A DNA stretch of 6,711 nucleotides from Elusimicrobiota bacterium (GTDB lineage Bacteria; Elusimicrobiota; Elusimicrobia; UBA1565; UBA9628): contig JAHFCD010000129.1 of the NCBI GenBank assembly GCA_023249695.1, forward strand, positions 1 to 6,711, given 5' to 3'. Of this stretch, positions 6,380-6,711 are shown in pieces (the first letter of the stretch is position 1; each line of letters begins with the position of its first letter). The position numbers and the translations under genes are program-made. The notes below the pieces were generated by a model. The model ran no database searches, was not told where the DNA came from, and saw only the letters and a program-made list of their open reading frames with translations.

Positions 6380-6711
6380 GCGACCTCCGGTCGGGGAAGC
6401 TCGAACGCGTCGTTGGTTCGCGCGTACCACGAGCCTTCCATGCGGCCGATCGCATGGATGTCCTGATGCTTGATCTTGCCGGCGTTGTAGAGGGCGTCCT
6501 CGCAGTGGAACATGACCACCTTCCCGATGACGAGATTCCCGGCCAGGGCGCCCTCGCCGACGCGCACGATCTGGTCGAGCTCGCATTCGTACGACACGGG
6601 GCTCTCCTTGACGCGCGGAGGCTTGACCTTCAGGCTGTCGACCGCCGTCACGCCGCACTTCTCGAATTCGTTCACGCCGTAGGGGTAAGGCGCCGACGTC
6701 TGATTCATCTT
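6376..6711 (-). CDS. Flavin reductase-like FMN-binding split-barrel protein (5' part outside window)
   Basis: The frame is open through the right edge (AAG, Lys, precedes the first visible Met) and ends at TGA 6378-6376, giving 111 visible residues. They match the C-terminal half of the flavin reductase-like domain family (PF01613 type): MNQTSAPYPYGVNEFE, then VKPPRVKESPVSYECELDQI, then GNLVIGKVVMFH, and near the end IGRMEGSWYARTNDAFELPRP. In family members the MN-x-TS segment is internal, so the visible Met is not the start. Such proteins bind FMN and either reduce flavin with NAD(P)H or act as flavoenzymes with a linked partner. The stop overlaps the start of the HPPD-like gene as ATGA, so the two are translated together. 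The true partner and substrate cannot be told from this fragment. Confidence 0.88.
   Translation of the reverse strand, partial: KMNQTSAPYPYGVNEFEKCGVTAVDSLKVKPPRVKESPVSYECELDQIVRVGEGALAGNLVIGKVVMFHCEDALYNAGKIKHQDIHAIGRMEGSWYARTNDAFELPRPEVA
6383..6388 (-). promoter_or_regulatory. Strong Shine-Dalgarno sequence deciding the HPPD-like start
   Basis: Read on the minus strand this is GGAGGT, 3 bases before the ATG at 6379 and inside the last codons of the flavin reductase gene. It supports that ATG over any start further upstream in the same frame, where the encoded peptide is a shadow of the flavin reductase reading frame. Confidence 0.7.

Noticed and set aside
6380..6658. Upstream extension of the HPPD-like frame to a start at 6658
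   Set aside because: The extension overlaps the flavin reductase coding region out of frame and reads as a shadow; the ATG at 6379 has GGAGGT and an ATGA overlap.

Overview
The window is a densely packed, GC-rich bacterial chromosomal segment. Third codon positions are nearly all G or C, and most genes overlap or abut. Two proteins begin with signal peptides, stand-alone receiver proteins are present, and a housekeeping valyl-tRNA synthetase is encoded. A free-living, probably diderm, environmental bacterium fits; a GC-rich Elusimicrobiota or a deltaproteobacterium-like lineage is a low-confidence guess, because nothing here fixes the phylum. I see no mobile element, CRISPR array, or tRNA or rRNA gene.

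Plus strand, 1-3862: a tightly coupled gene string. The 3' end of an unidentified gene (possibly a GAF-type sensory domain) runs by a TAATG overlap into a stand-alone CheY-like receiver protein. One base later comes valS, a complete class I valyl-tRNA synthetase with both ATP-binding signatures, an editing domain, zinc cysteines and the C-terminal coiled-coil arm. valS overlaps by GTGA with a gene for a secreted, Ala/Pro-rich protein of unknown function. The close spacing suggests one transcript; its promoter lies upstream of the window.

Plus strand, 3863-4415: a 49-base gap holds the clearest regulatory signal of the window, a near-consensus sigma-70 promoter (TTGACA, 17 bp, TACAAT). Its predicted transcription start coincides with the GTG start of the next gene, and there is no ribosome-binding site, so a leaderless mRNA is predicted. 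The gene encodes a second receiver protein with one acidic-pocket residue replaced by Leu and a 46-residue Pro/Ala-rich tail ending in an acidic stretch.

Minus strand, 6711-4399: a second overlapping gene string, reading leftward. It starts with the C-terminal part of a flavin-reductase-like split-barrel protein (its 5' end is outside the window). An ATGA overlap leads into a single-module VOC protein resembling the catalytic half of 4-hydroxyphenylpyruvate dioxygenase, with a His/His/Glu metal triad. A 14-base overlap leads into a secreted protein with beta-propeller-like repeats, started by TTG. The enzyme pair suggests aromatic amino acid (tyrosine/homogentisate-like) metabolism, but that is inference. 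The minus-strand string meets the second receiver gene tail to tail, with a 17-base overlap of coding ends.

No stretch longer than 50 bases is without a gene. The items most worth a second look are the leaderless promoter and receiver gene, the compact HPPD-like enzyme coupled to a flavin reductase, the AT-rich codon patches in valS, and the altered editing motif of ValRS.
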